Assembly: GCA_963708165.1 (NCBI GenBank)
Contig: OY970187.1
Location: 3,038,001-3,102,000 of the forward strand
DNA length: 64,000 nucleotides
Direction: 5' to 3'
Source: Rubricoccus sp963708165
GTDB taxonomy: Bacteria; Bacteroidota; Rhodothermia; Rhodothermales; Rubricoccaceae
Translations under genes and position numbers: made by a program
Shown here: one piece after another, positions 16,604-25,779 of the stretch
Layout of the letters: every line of letters starts with the position of its first letter
How positions within the stretch are numbered: the stretch's first letter is position 1
The notes under the pieces: generated by a model
Database searches by the model: none
What the model was told of the DNA's origin: nothing
Seen by the model: the letters and a program-made list of their open reading frames with translations, nothing else

Positions 16604-18814
16604 ATGCGCCGTTGCTTCGCTCTCCTGACAGTCCTCCTCGTGGCCGCGCCCACGCCAGAGGCCCAACAAACGCTCACCGCGCCTGACGGCTCGGAGGTGA
16701 CCATCTCGCGCAGCGCCTACGGCGTGCCGCGCATCACCGCCGAGAGCGAGACGGCGGGCTTCTACGCGCAGGGCTGGGCCGCGGCGCACGACCGGCTGTT
16801 CCAGATGGAGACGTTCTGGCGCGCCTCCACCGGGCGACTCTCTGAGATCCAGGGCGAGGCGGCGCTCCCCACCGATCAGGCGGTGCGAACGGTCTTTTAC
16901 ACGCCCGCGGAGCGCGCCGCGCAGTTCGACGCGCTGCCTCTGGCGATCCGCGACGGCCTGGACGCCTACATCGCGGGCATCAACGCGTACATCGACCTGG
17001 CAGAGTCCGACGCGGCGACCTACAAGCCGTTCGAGTACACGCAGTTTCCGCTCAACGCCGGACCCATCGAGCGCTGGGACCGCGACAAGGCCGTCGCGGT
17101 CCTGCAGTTCTTTATGCGCCGCTTCGGCGAGGTCGGCGGTAACGAGCTCGCGCGCTTGGCAGAGCTAGAGGCCAACGGCCAGGAATGGTTCGATGCCAAC
17201 CGGCCGCTCAACGACCCGGAGGCGTACACATCGCTTCAGAGCAGCACTACACTGGGCTCCGCGCCGTCGCCAGAGGCCTCTGGCGCGATCAACGGTGGCC
17301 CGCTCGATCCGGCGCTCGTCGCCGCCCTCCGCGACCAGCGCGAGGCGTCGGATGCGTACCTGCGCAGCCTGGGCGTGCCGCTCAAGCTGGGCTCGTTTGC
17401 CGCGCTCGTGCGCCCCGAGGCGTCGGCCTCTGGCGACGCGCTGCTGCTCGGCGCGCCGCAGATGGGCAACCCGCAGGTGGACCAGAAGGCCGTCACCAGT
17501 GAAGTCGAGATCGCCATCAACGGCGGCTTCCACATCGCGGGCATGACGGTGCCCGGCATCATGGGCGTCATCATCGGGCGCGTCGGCACGGCAGACAACC
17601 AGCGCGCATGGACGCTCACGACGGGCTTTACCGACAACACGGACACGTTCGTCGAGTCGCTGAACTCGCCGGTGACGTACATCTTCGACGGCGAAACACG
17701 TGCGTTCGAGATCTACACCGAGCAGATCCGCGTGCTCGGCGCCGATGACGTGATCTATCCGCACTTCCGCACCGTCCACGGGCCGGTGTTCGCCGAGGAC
17801 TTCGCCAATGACCGCGTGTTCACCTACCAGTATGCCTTCTGGGACCGCGAGCTGGAAATGGTGGAGGCGTTCTACAGCGCCTGGCAGTCCACGTCGCTCG
17901 CCGATTGGGAGCGCGTCGCGAGCGAGATCCCGATGTCGTTCAACATCTTCTACGCCGATACGGACCAGAACCTCGCGTACTGGCACGTCGGACGCTACCC
18001 CGAGCGCACTGCCGATCCGCGTCTCCCGGCCTCTGGCGTGGGGACCGAGGAGTGGACGGGCTTTGTGGACTTCGCCGACCATCCGCAGGCGGTCAACTTC
18101 AGCCAGCCGTACCTCGTCAACTGGAACAACAAGCCCAGCGCCGATTGGGACCAGGGCGACAACGTGCCGTGGACCAGCACGGCGCCCGGCCGCACGCGCG
18201 CCTTCGACGGCGCGCAGTTCCTGGACGACCACCTCGCGCAAGCGCAGGCCTCTGGCGACGGCATCACGTTCGAGGAGGTGCAGGAGTTGACGCGCGTCGT
18301 GCGCTCCAACCCGCGTTACCCGGAGTATCCAGGCACGTACCAGCAAGTGCTGGCCTTTGCCGACGGCAGCGTGACCCGTGCCGAGAACGTGATTCCACCC
18401 GGCCAGAGCGGCTTCATTTCGGCCTCGGGCGTGCCCAGTCCGCACTTCGCGGACCAGTGGGCGTTCTACATCTCGTCCATCGGCGATGGGCCGGTGCAGA
18501 TGAAGACGTTCGGCTTCAGCGCCGGAACGGCCACGGCGCTTTCGCCCGAGGCCTCGGGCGCCGCGCTCGGTGCGGTCTATCCCAACCCGACGACCGGCGC
18601 GCTCTCCGTCGATCTCTCGCTCGTTTCAGGTGCCGAGGTGCGCGTCTCGCTCGTGGACGTTCTCGGCCGCGAGGTGGCCTCCCGTACCGAGCAGCGCACC
18701 TCTGGCGAGCAGCCTCTCTCGCTCGACGCCAGAGGCTTGGCGGCCGGGACGTACACGCTCCGAGTGGAGACAGGCGAGCGCGTGCAGACGCGCCGCGTCG
18801 TTATCGCGCGCTGA
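16604..18814 (+). CDS. Secreted penicillin-acylase-family (Ntn) hydrolase with type IX sorting domain
   Basis: A 736-residue exported protein. The signal peptide is MRRCFALLTVLLVAAPTPEA. The alpha-chain region has AYGVPRITAESETAGFYAQGWAAAHDR, typical of penicillin amidases. The autocatalytic serine is probably S264 in LKLGSFAALV; the family normally has SNxW here, so the asparagine is changed to phenylalanine and activity is uncertain. The last about 80 residues (VYPNPTTGALSVDLSL ... AAGTYTLRVETG) form a type A Por/T9SS sorting domain, so the enzyme is exported across the outer membrane. Such acylases may cleave acyl-homoserine lactones or N-acyl lipids. Confidence 0.88.
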   Translation: MRRCFALLTVLLVAAPTPEAQQTLTAPDGSEVTISRSAYGVPRITAESETAGFYAQGWAAAHDRLFQMETFWRASTGRLSEIQGEAALPTDQAVRTVFYTPAERAAQFDALPLAIRDGLDAYIAGINAYIDLAESDAATYKPFEYTQFPLNAGPIERWDRDKAVAVLQFFMRRFGEVGGNELARLAELEANGQEWFDANRPLNDPEAYTSLQSSTTLGSAPSPEASGAINGGPLDPALVAALRDQREASDAYLRSLGVPLKLGSFAALVRPEASASGDALLLGAPQMGNPQVDQKAVTSEVEIAINGGFHIAGMTVPGIMGVIIGRVGTADNQRAWTLTTGFTDNTDTFVESLNSPVTYIFDGETRAFEIYTEQIRVLGADDVIYPHFRTVHGPVFAEDFANDRVFTYQYAFWDRELEMVEAFYSAWQSTSLADWERVASEIPMSFNIFYADTDQNLAYWHVGRYPERTADPRLPASGVGTEEWTGFVDFADHPQAVNFSQPYLVNWNNKPSADWDQGDNVPWTSTAPGRTRAFDGAQFLDDHLAQAQASGDGITFEEVQELTRVVRSNPRYPEYPGTYQQVLAFADGSVTRAENVIPPGQSGFISASGVPSPHFADQWAFYISSIGDGPVQMKTFGFSAGTATALSPEASGAALGAVYPNPTTGALSVDLSLVSGAEVRVSLVDVLGREVASRTEQRTSGEQPLSLDARGLAAGTYTLRVETGERVQTRRVVIAR

Positions 18815-18843
18815 CGCCTGATGCCTCTGGCGTAAACGAGAAG

Positions 18844-18879
18844 CGGCCCCGGCTCATCCTGAGCTGGGGCCGTCTTTGT
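18844..18879. terminator. Rho-independent terminator at a convergent junction
   Basis: CGGCCCCGGCTC pairs with GAGCTGGGGCCG (12-bp stem, one G-U type mismatch, 5-base loop), followed by TCTTTGTG. It is one of only three convergent junctions that use an ordinary hairpin rather than a motif palindrome. Confidence 0.85.
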
Positions 18880-18907
18880 GTGAGCAAAGGCGCATCGCCA
18901 GAGGCCG

Positions 18908-21063
18908 CTATTCGATGAGGACGCCGCGCTCGCGCGAGGCCACGGCGCCGCTGCGGCCATCGCGGACGCGGAGCACGAGCGTGTACGGGCCGGGACGCAG
19001 GTCGGAAGCGTCGAGGATGAGGTCGTGGCCCTGGTCGGTCTCGCGTCCCTGGCCTTCAATGGTGAGCGCCGTTCCGCGGTCCGGCTGGCGGCCGCGCACG
19101 GCGTCCCAGGTCTTGCGCACGCCCGAGCGCTCGTCCACAGGTACCAGGGCGGCGGTGATCTCGAACCTCGTTTGGCCGTCCGCGCCGACCTCCAGGTCGT
19201 AGGTCTCGAAGTAGATCGTAAACGGATCGGCTGCGGCAGCCGCGGCCACCGGGAGCGGGTAGATGCCGAAGCCGCGGCGCTGCAACGGGCCCTCACCGCC
19301 GGCTCCACCGAGCGCGCGAGCAGCACGTCGCTCAGGCCGGGCGCGCCCGCCTCCAGCGTGGGCACGAGGCCTCTGGCGGTGCCGACCGCGACCCCACCCA
19401 TCGCCTCGGTCTCGACGACGACCGTGGTGCCCTCGCGCACGTCCGAGAACGTCTCCACGCCCACCCACACGTCGGCGCCCGGCAGCGCGACGGCCTGCGC
19501 CGACGGCAGCGACGCGAACGACCGCCGCCGCTCCGCCAGAGGCGCGGCCTCTTGCGCGCCGAGCAAAAACGTGCCGACCTGAAGCGCCAGAGGAATCGCG
19601 CGCCCGTTGGGCGCCGACGCCAGAGGCACGCCGTACGCCACGACGAGGTCCGTCCCGCCACGCTCGCCGCGGAAGGCGCTCGCCAGGAACGGGAGGTCCA
19701 GCTTCTGGCGCGGGGCGTACTGCGAGGCCTGCGGCATCTCGCGCTGCCTCTGGCGGTCCAGCGTCACGTAGTCGTCGTGCTCGGCCTGGGCAGCAACACG
19801 CACGTTGCCGTACCCACGCGCCGAGGGCACGTAGGTGATGAACTCTCCGGACCGGAACGGGTCGTGGAAGACGTAGCGGAACGTCGGGTACTGCCACACC
19901 TCGTACACGTCGGGGAGGGGCCCGTTACCGTCCCCGGGGTACACGCTGGCGGAGAACAGCGTGCGCTCTCGCGGGTCGCCGTAGCGGAGCCAGATCTCGC
20001 CGCGGCTGGTCGTCGCGCCGCGAGCGGAGCCCCAGCCGAAGAGGAGGTCGGCCTGCGCGAAGCGGATCGCGTGCTCGGTCCGCCGTTCGTTCTCGAGCGT
20101 GAGCAGGCGCGGGTCGGCGCGGAGCCAGTAGGCGGCCTCGAAGCCTTCGGGATCGGCGCGGTACGCCTCGGCCTCATCCGGCGTGAGCAGCGGCGAGAGG
20201 TCTTCGATGCGCGCGCGCTCTTCTGGCGGGATCGCGCTCAGCGCCACTGTGAGGTGGCCCGATGCCTCTTTGGCATCATCGAGGTTGTACGCCGCGACGG
20301 CGCGCCAGAGCGGGAGCAGCCACGCGGCCTCTGGCGCCGGGACCGACGCCGCTTCGACGCGGTCCGCAAGCCGCGCGAGGTCCGTCCAGGCGCCCTCGGC
20401 GGTGTAGAGCGTCGCCAGAGGCGCGTAGGCGCTAAACGCCAGAGGCGCCGACGCGACGGCGGCTTCCAGGTGTCGGCGGGCGCCGCGGGCTCTCGCCTCG
20501 GCCGGGCCGCTGGCGTCGACCGAGCGGAAGACGTCGCGGTTGACCTCCATGTCGAACCGGCCGATGGCGAGAAAGCGGTTTGCGAGGTACTGCGACGAGT
20601 ATCCGGTCTTCTGGAAGATGTTGCGCTCGTTGCCTCCGTATACCAGGTCGATACTCTCCTTGTGCTGGAAAAAGAGGAACTGATTCAGTTCGAGCCGTCC
20701 GAGTGCCTCGTGCGCTTCGGCATTGTCTGGGTCAAGTCGCAGGATCTGGCGGGACACGTCTTTCATCTGCTGACGCTCCACGAAGCCTGGAGCGATGCCG
20801 CCCTCCGTCGCGCCCAATTGCGTTGCGACGAGCGCACCCGTGCCACCTCGCGCGAGGCGGAGCTTGAGGATGAGCAGCGGCAGCGCGTCCGGGTCGCGGT
20901 AGAGCCCGTTCGTGACGAGCCGCTTGGCGAGGCCACGGTCACCAGAGGCCAGCGCTGCCTGGGCCTCTTGCGCCGTGTCGCCCGGGCCGGAGGCCTGGGC
21001 GTGAACAGGAGCGCTGACGAAGAGCGCCAAGGCGAGCGTGACGAAGCAGAAAAGACGTGGCAT
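18908..21063 (-). pseudogene. GWxTD-domain secreted protein, frameshifted
   Basis: The 5' frame gives a signal peptide (MPRLFCFVTLALALFVSAPVHA) and about 590 residues with a helical TPR-like part and a GWxTD-type domain (LLFGWGSARGATTSRGEIWLRYGDP). Near 19291-19305 the coding signal moves to another frame, which carries the C-terminal beta domain (RRGFGIYPLPV ... LVLRVRDGRSGAVASRERG) to the stop at 18908. One base is missing at the junction (GCGGTGAGG). GWxTD proteins are common in Bacteroidota-related phyla and of unknown function. If the shift is a sequencing error the intact protein is about 718 residues. Confidence 0.8.
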
Positions 21064-21176
21064 CAGACCGTTGAGGAGTGCTAACGGAGTATAGGGCGCC
21101 GCGACGCGCCCTCCGGTAACGCCAGCGGCCCCGCCTCGCGAGGAGACGGGGCCGCTGTGGGCTGCTAGAACCGCTC

Positions 21177-21194
21177 GCCTCTGGCGCCAGAGGC
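21177..21194. repeat. Intergenic 18-bp palindrome with GAGCGCGAGGCAG tail
   Basis: It is followed by GAGCGCGAGGCAGCTTACTCGGAACTCGGAACC-type text, closely matching the tail after the palindrome at 24218. The two together form a longer dispersed repeat. Confidence 0.9.
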
Positions 21195-21263
21195 GAGCGC
21201 GAGGCAGCTTACTCGGAACTCGGAACCGCGCGAAGCGCCCGCCAGAGGCGCAACCCGCCGAGG

Positions 21264-22839
21264 CTAGTTGAAGCCGACGCCGCTGACGGCCGGGCGCTCG
21301 TCCGTGTTGGCGATGTGCCACGCCGTGCCGAAGACCAAGCGCGAGATCTGCGCCATCCGGTCGTAGTCGATCTTGTCCGCGCTGTCACCGACGGCGTGGT
21401 AGTCCTCGTGCGTGCCGGTGAAGTAGAAGATGAACGGGATGTCGTGCTTGCCGAAGTTCCAGTGGTCCGAGCGGCGGAAGAACTGGTTGGGGTCGTCCGG
21501 CGAGTTGAACTTGTCCGAGAGGAGCAAGCCGGTCTCGGTCACGTCGTTGACGGTCGCGTTCCAGTCGGAGATGTCCTGCGAGATGAGGTCGCCGCCGATG
21601 ATGTAGACGTAGTCCGTCGTGTCGAAGCCGCGCTCAGGGTCGTAGCGGCCGATCATGTCGATGTTGAGGTTCGCGACGGTTTGCTCCAGAGGCACGAGCG
21701 GCTCCATGTCGGCGAAGTACTCGCTGCCGAACAGGCCCTTCTCCTCGCCGGTGACGTGGAGGAAGAGGATGCTGCGGCGCGGGCCGTGGCCGTTGGTGGC
21801 GGCCGTCTGGAACGCCTCGGCGATCTCCAGGAGGGCGACCGTGCCCGAGCCGTCGTCGTCGGCGCCGTTGAAGATGCCGTCCTCGCCCTCGGCCACGTCT
21901 TCCGTCCCGACGTGGTCCAGGTGCGCGGAGATGATGACGAACTCGTCTTTCAGGAGCGGATCCGAGCCCTCCACCATCGCGACCACGTTCTCCGTCTCGA
22001 CCTGGTCGTTGGTGTACTCCATCGCGACCGAGATCATGGCACCCGTAGGACCGACGGGCATCGCGGTCATCTCCTCTGGCGTCATCGTCTCACGGCCCAT
22101 GAGGTTTGCGGCGATGTCTAAGCCCGTGAGCAGAATGACCGGATCCTCGCCAGAGGCCTCTGGCGAGGGGAGCGCGAGGCGCCCGTTGGAGAGGCCCGAG
22201 GCCATGCGCTGAAAGCGCGCCACGCTGGGCGCAGCGGGGAGAACCACGGCGCGTGCGCCCGCGGCCATCAGGCGCTCGACGTTCGGCATCATCGATGCCT
22301 GGTCCGTCACGGCGAACATGACGTAGGCGTCGGTTACGTCCACGCCGCTCAGGTCGGAGGCGTCACCGACCCAGACGAGTGGGGCGGGGGAGGCGTCGGT
22401 GATCTCGCCCTGCCACGGGATGAGGTTGAGCATAGCGTCTCCGGCCATCGGAACGGCGCCAGTCATGATCTCGGCGCCCTCGCGGGTGACGCTGTAGTTC
22501 ATGGAGACCATCTTCTTGTTGTCCAGCATGAACGGCTGCAAGTAGCCGTCGACGCCGTAGTTGGTGGCCTCGCCAGTGCCTTTGGGCATGACGCCCATCG
22601 TGGCGTACTGGCCGCCGAGGTACTTGGCGGCGAAGCGCTGGCCGGGCTCTCCGGTGTCGCGGCCCGCCATGTAGTCGTCGGCGTAGACGTAGAGGTGGCC
22701 TGCCAGTTCGGTCGGCGTGATGGTGGCCTGGTAGCGCTGGACGAGCGCCGGGTCTTCGGCGGCGTCGGGCGTTTGCGCGAGTGGCCTCTGGCGCGAGAAG
22801 CGCGAGGCCGAGCGCGGCGAGAGCGAAGCGGTGAGTCAT
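21264..22839 (-). pseudogene. Secreted M28-family metallopeptidase, frameshifted in the signal peptide
   Basis: The peptidase is intact from about 22780 to its stop at 21264: a PA-domain-like insert, then the M28 core with zinc ligands in ISAHLDHVG, FNGADDDGSGT, HVTGEEKGLFGSEY, NLNIDMIGR and HEDYHAVGDSADKID. The natural N-terminus, MTHRFALAALGLALLAPEA from ATG at 22839, is in another frame. One extra base at about 22782, beside a motif copy, breaks what would read LAPEALAQTPDAAED, a perfect signal-peptidase site. A substitute start inside (MAGRDTGEP, 22670) would lack the signal. Probably a sequencing error or a recent mutation. Confidence 0.85.
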
Positions 22840-22880
22840 CGAGTGGATGGTTGGGAGTGCGTAGAAGAGATCGGGAGTAG

Positions 22881-22900
22881 GGACACCATGTATGGTGTCC
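22881..22900. repeat. GGACACCAT-n2-ATGGTGTCC palindrome
   Basis: A 20-bp inverted repeat flanked by TAGG and GTACGGGC. The same element recurs at 24081-24100 in opposite flanking order, about 1.2 kb away, bracketing the DUF58 gene. Confidence 0.9.
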
Positions 22901-22958
22901 GTACGGGCAGGCGCGGTGTTCGCGCGGGCAGGCGCGGCCTCGCCAGAGGCCTCTGGCG

Positions 22959-23927
22959 CTAGAACAAGCGTTTGCGTTTCTGGAGGTAGGCCGTCAGGGC
23001 GTGGTCGTACGGCTGCGCGGTATCGAGCGGAATGTAGTCGGCTTCGATCTCGCGGCAGCGGCGCTTGAAGTCGTCGAAGAACGCGCCAGAGGCGGCGCGG
23101 TAGTGCTCGCGGAGTTGGGCGGGCTGGAGCGTGAGCGTCTCGCCGGTTTCCATGTCGCGCATGCGCACCGGCAGGTCGTCGAAGGCGAAGTCGCGCTCGG
23201 TCTTGGCGTCGAGCACGTGGAAGACGAGCACTTCGTGGCCGCGGTGGCGCAGGTGGCGGAGCGCCTTGGCGATCTCGGCGGCGCCGTCCATGGTCTCGAA
23301 GAGGTCCGAGATGATGGTGACGAGCGAGCGCTTGGGTAAACGCTCGGCGACTTCGTCCAGCGCGCGGGCCACGCCAGAGGCGCCGGCCTCTGGCGAGACC
23401 TGGGCCTCTGGGTGCGGATGCTTGGCCGGTGCGGTTTCGAGCCGGTCGAGCGTCGCGAGAAGCGCGCGGAGGTGGGAGCGCGTCGCGCGTGGCGGTACGA
23501 GCGTGTGCAGCGTGCTGTCGAAGGCGGCGAGGCCGGTCGCGTCGCGCTGGCGCACCATGAGCGTGTGGAGTGCCGCGCTCAGCGTGGCGCCGTACGCCAG
23601 CTTGCTCACGCCAGAGGCCCCGGCGTAGCGCATCGACGGGCTCGTGTCCAGCACGACGGCGTGGCGCAGGTTGGTCTCCTCCTCGTACTGCTTGACCATC
23701 CAGCGGTCCTTGCGCGCCCACACCTTCCAGTCCACGTGCCGCAGCTCGTCGCCCTGGTTGTACGGCCGGTGCTGCGCAAACTCGACCGAGAAGCCGTGAT
23801 ACGGGCTCCGGTGCATGCCCGTGATAAAGCCCTCCACGATGAGCCGCGCGCGCAGCTCCAGCGAGCCGATGCGGGCGAGGGCCTCTGGCGTGAGGCGGTC
23901 GGACGGGGCGGAGGAGGAAATGGGCAA
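22959..23927 (-). CDS. DUF58 (VWA-like) domain protein
   Basis: A 322-residue cytoplasmic protein with family text ELRARLIVEGFITGMHRSPYHG, the DUF58 signature GDELRHVDWKVWARKDR, and a degenerate VWA metal site DTSPSM. Such proteins are usually coded beside MoxR ATPases and BatA/B proteins; none is seen here. No ATG precedes the conserved region closely, so a TTG start at 23927 (MPISSSAPSDRLTPEALARIG) is chosen; the longer in-frame extension to 24206 is repeat-derived. A motif copy encodes TPEA within the conserved start. Confidence 0.88.
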   Translation of the reverse strand: MPISSSAPSDRLTPEALARIGSLELRARLIVEGFITGMHRSPYHGFSVEFAQHRPYNQGDELRHVDWKVWARKDRWMVKQYEEETNLRHAVVLDTSPSMRYAGASGVSKLAYGATLSAALHTLMVRQRDATGLAAFDSTLHTLVPPRATRSHLRALLATLDRLETAPAKHPHPEAQVSPEAGASGVARALDEVAERLPKRSLVTIISDLFETMDGAAEIAKALRHLRHRGHEVLVFHVLDAKTERDFAFDDLPVRMRDMETGETLTLQPAQLREHYRAASGAFFDDFKRRCREIEADYIPLDTAQPYDHALTAYLQKRKRLF

Positions 23928-24033
23928 CGGTGAGGGCAGGCGCGAGAGGCAGGGTAACGCCGATGTGCCGCCTTTCGGATGGCACGCGTCGGAGTTGCGC
24001 CCGAGCGGCCTGCTCTTGCGGCGAAACGACGAG

Positions 24034-24051
24034 GCCTCTGGCGCCAGAGGC
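24034..24051. repeat. Intergenic 18-bp palindrome
   Basis: A GCCTCTGGCGCCAGAGGC copy in the divergent DUF58/rimK region. Confidence 0.9.
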
Positions 24052-24080
24052 CTCCGGCGGGGCTCAGCGTGCGGGTGGGC

Positions 24081-24100
24081 GGACACCATGCGTGGTGTCC
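24081..24100. repeat. Second GGACACCA palindrome
   Basis: GGACACCATG/CGTGGTGTCC, followed by CTACGGG, is the partner of the element at 22881-22900. The spacing and shared flanks suggest a dispersed small palindromic element. Confidence 0.88.
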
Positions 24101-24217
24101 CTACGGGTGCGACGCCTCTGGCGTGGCCGCGCCGCTCTGCACCGCAACCCCTTCCGCCCGCTGGCGCGGGCATCTCCCCGAGGGGAGGGGTTGATACCTC
24201 TCGCAAAACCGCCAGAG

Positions 24218-24235
24218 GCCTCTGGCGCCAGAGGC
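24218..24235. repeat. 18-bp palindrome fused to an outward pair
   Basis: Three 9-mers in a row (CGCCAGAGG, CCTCTGGCG, CGCCAGAGG from about 24210) overlap to give both palindrome types in 26 bp. Confidence 0.9.
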
Positions 24236-24360
24236 GAGCGCAAGGCAGATAAACCCGGAACCCGGCCCAGCGCCAGAGGCTTCGGGCGAACCTTCATGTG
24301 CCGGGCATGTCTCTGGCGAGATGGATGCGGTACCATCAAGCACCCCACTTGCACGCCGCT

Positions 24361-25254
24361 ATGCGCATCGCTGTCCTCACTCGGAACGCCTCTCTCTACT
24401 CCACGAAGCGCCTCATCGAGGCGGCCGAGGCCAAGGGCCACGAGGTCCACGTGCTGGACACGCTGCGCTGCACCGCGCACCTCACGACAGAGGGTCCCGA
24501 GGTGCACCTGCATGGAGAGAAGCTGGAAAAGTTCGACGCCGTGATCCCGCGCATCGGCGCGTCGATCACGTTCTACGGGCTCGCGATGGTGCGGCAGTTC
24601 GAGGCCACAGGCGCGTGGTGCCTCAACGGGTCGGTGGGCATTCAGCGCTCGCGCGACAAGCTCCGGAGCCACCAGCTTCTGGCGAAGGCAGGCATCGGCC
24701 TTCCGCTGACGGCGTTCGCGCACGACCCGGAATCCGCCGAGGACCTGATCCGCGCCGTCGGCGGGCCGCCTGTGATCGTCAAGCTGCTGGAAGGCACGCA
24801 AGGCGTGGGCGTGGTGCTGTGCGAGACGAAGAAGGCGGCCGAGAGCGTGATCCAGGCATTCCGCGGCATGAAGGCGTATTTGCTCGTGCAGGAGTTTGTC
24901 AAAGAGGCCGGTGGCGCCGATGTGCGGCTTCTCGTTGTGGGCGACAAGGTGGTCGCGAGCATGGTTCGGCAGGGTGCCGAGGGCGAGTTCCGCTCCAACT
25001 TGCACCGCGGCGGCTCGGCCTACGCGGCCAAGATCACGCCCGCCGAGCGCAAGACGGCTGTGGCCGCGTGCAAGGCTCTCAGCCTCCGCGTGGGCGGCGT
25101 CGACATTCTCCGCAGCGACCGCGGACCGCTGGTCCTAGAGGTCAACTCCTCGCCCGGCCTGGAAGGCGTCGAGAAGGCGACGGAGATCGACGTAGCGGGC
25201 AAGATCATCGACTACATCGACAAGGTGGCGACGCCGAAAGCGCCCGCGTACTAG
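24361..25254 (+). CDS. rimK: RimK-family ATP-grasp ligase
   Basis: A 297-residue ATP-grasp protein. RimK adds glutamate residues to the C-terminus of ribosomal protein S6, and related enzymes make other alpha-glutamyl bonds. Seen are the N-terminal MRIAVLTRNASLYSTKRL, ATP-binding GPPVIVKLLEGTQGVGVVL, VQEFVKEAGGADVRLLVVG, FRSNLHRGGSA and the metal-binding LEVNSSPGLEG. The ATG at 24361 starts the conserved core. The stop codon's last G begins a palindrome. No S6 gene lies nearby, so the target is inferred from the family only. Confidence 0.93.
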   Translation: MRIAVLTRNASLYSTKRLIEAAEAKGHEVHVLDTLRCTAHLTTEGPEVHLHGEKLEKFDAVIPRIGASITFYGLAMVRQFEATGAWCLNGSVGIQRSRDKLRSHQLLAKAGIGLPLTAFAHDPESAEDLIRAVGGPPVIVKLLEGTQGVGVVLCETKKAAESVIQAFRGMKAYLLVQEFVKEAGGADVRLLVVGDKVVASMVRQGAEGEFRSNLHRGGSAYAAKITPAERKTAVAACKALSLRVGGVDILRSDRGPLVLEVNSSPGLEGVEKATEIDVAGKIIDYIDKVATPKAPAY

Positions 25255-25271
25255 CCTCTGGCGCCAGAGGC
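25254..25271. repeat. 18-bp palindrome sharing a base with the rimK stop codon
   Basis: TAG (25252-25254) runs directly into GCCTCTGGCGCCAGAGGC. This is a stereotyped position also seen at 10375, 25762 and, on the other strand, 29812. Confidence 0.92.
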
Positions 25272-25336
25272 CTGCAAGTGCCTTGAGTGCCGAAGCGGTA
25301 GGTGCGTAAGCTGCGCACGGTTGACCCCTACCTGCT

Positions 25337-25762
25337 ATGCGCGCTTTCCTCTCGCTCGTCGTTCTCATCGCCCTGACCGCCTGCGACAGCACGTCCTCAC
25401 CCTCCGAGGTCGTCGTCGGAGAGTACGCCGCCTCTGTCTTCGTCACGATCGCCCCCGGCGACGGCGGCGTGGACCAGCTGGCCTCTGGCGGGAACCTCCG
25501 CGTCACGTTTGCGGCGGACGGTACGTACTCCGGCGAGATGATCGTGAGCAACGTCGACCGGCCTGGAACGCCCCCGTTTCGTAGCGACCTCTCCGGCCGC
25601 TACGAGGTGTTCGGAGAGGCACTACGCGTGACGCCAGAGGACTCGCCGAGCCCATTCTTTGGGGGCACCGAGGCGATCATCGAGGACGACGGTGACCGTC
25701 TCGTCACGCCAGACTACCCGCCGCGTGGGGCGCCGTTCAAGATCGTCCTCGTGCGCGTGTAG
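25337..25762 (+). CDS. Small lipoprotein of unknown function
   Basis: A 141-residue protein with a lipoprotein signal (MRAFLSLVVLIALTAC, cysteine 16 after LTA). The mature part is predicted all-beta (GNLRVTFAADGTYSGEMIVS, SGRYEVFGEALRVTPED, DGDRLVTPDYPPRG), resembling small lipocalin-like META/DUF4488-type domains, but I cannot name the family. Confidence 0.78.
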   Translation: MRAFLSLVVLIALTACDSTSSPSEVVVGEYAASVFVTIAPGDGGVDQLASGGNLRVTFAADGTYSGEMIVSNVDRPGTPPFRSDLSGRYEVFGEALRVTPEDSPSPFFGGTEAIIEDDGDRLVTPDYPPRGAPFKIVLVRV

Positions 25763-25779
25763 CCTCTGGCGCCAGAGGC
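25762..25779. terminator. Palindrome fused to the stop codons of two convergent genes
   Basis: The sequence reads TAG-CCTCTGGCGCCAGAGG-CTA: the 18-bp palindrome supplies the last base of the plus-strand stop (25760-25762) and of the minus-strand stop (25779-25781). Nothing else separates the two genes, so if either transcript ends between them this hairpin is the only candidate. Confidence 0.85.

Larger units (their letters stand above)
23928..24360. other. Repeat-filled divergent intergenic region
   Basis: No gene is supported. It holds two 18-bp palindromes (24034-24051, 24218-24235), a GGACACC palindrome (24081-24100), several single 9-mers, and a GAGCGCAAGGCAGATAAACCCGG-type tail (24231-24265) matching the one near 21190. 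Promoters of the DUF58 and rimK genes must lie here but are not recognisable. Confidence 0.7.

Noticed and set aside
22775..22800. M28 frameshift caused by a 7-bp insertion of the motif (CCAGAGG)
   Set aside because: One extra A explains it more simply, because removing it gives LAPEALAQTPDA with an ideal signal-peptidase site while keeping the motif.
23928..24206. Longer DUF58 protein with about 93 extra N-terminal residues
   Set aside because: The extension is encoded by palindromes and other repeats and lacks family similarity; a TTG at 23927 fits the conserved start.
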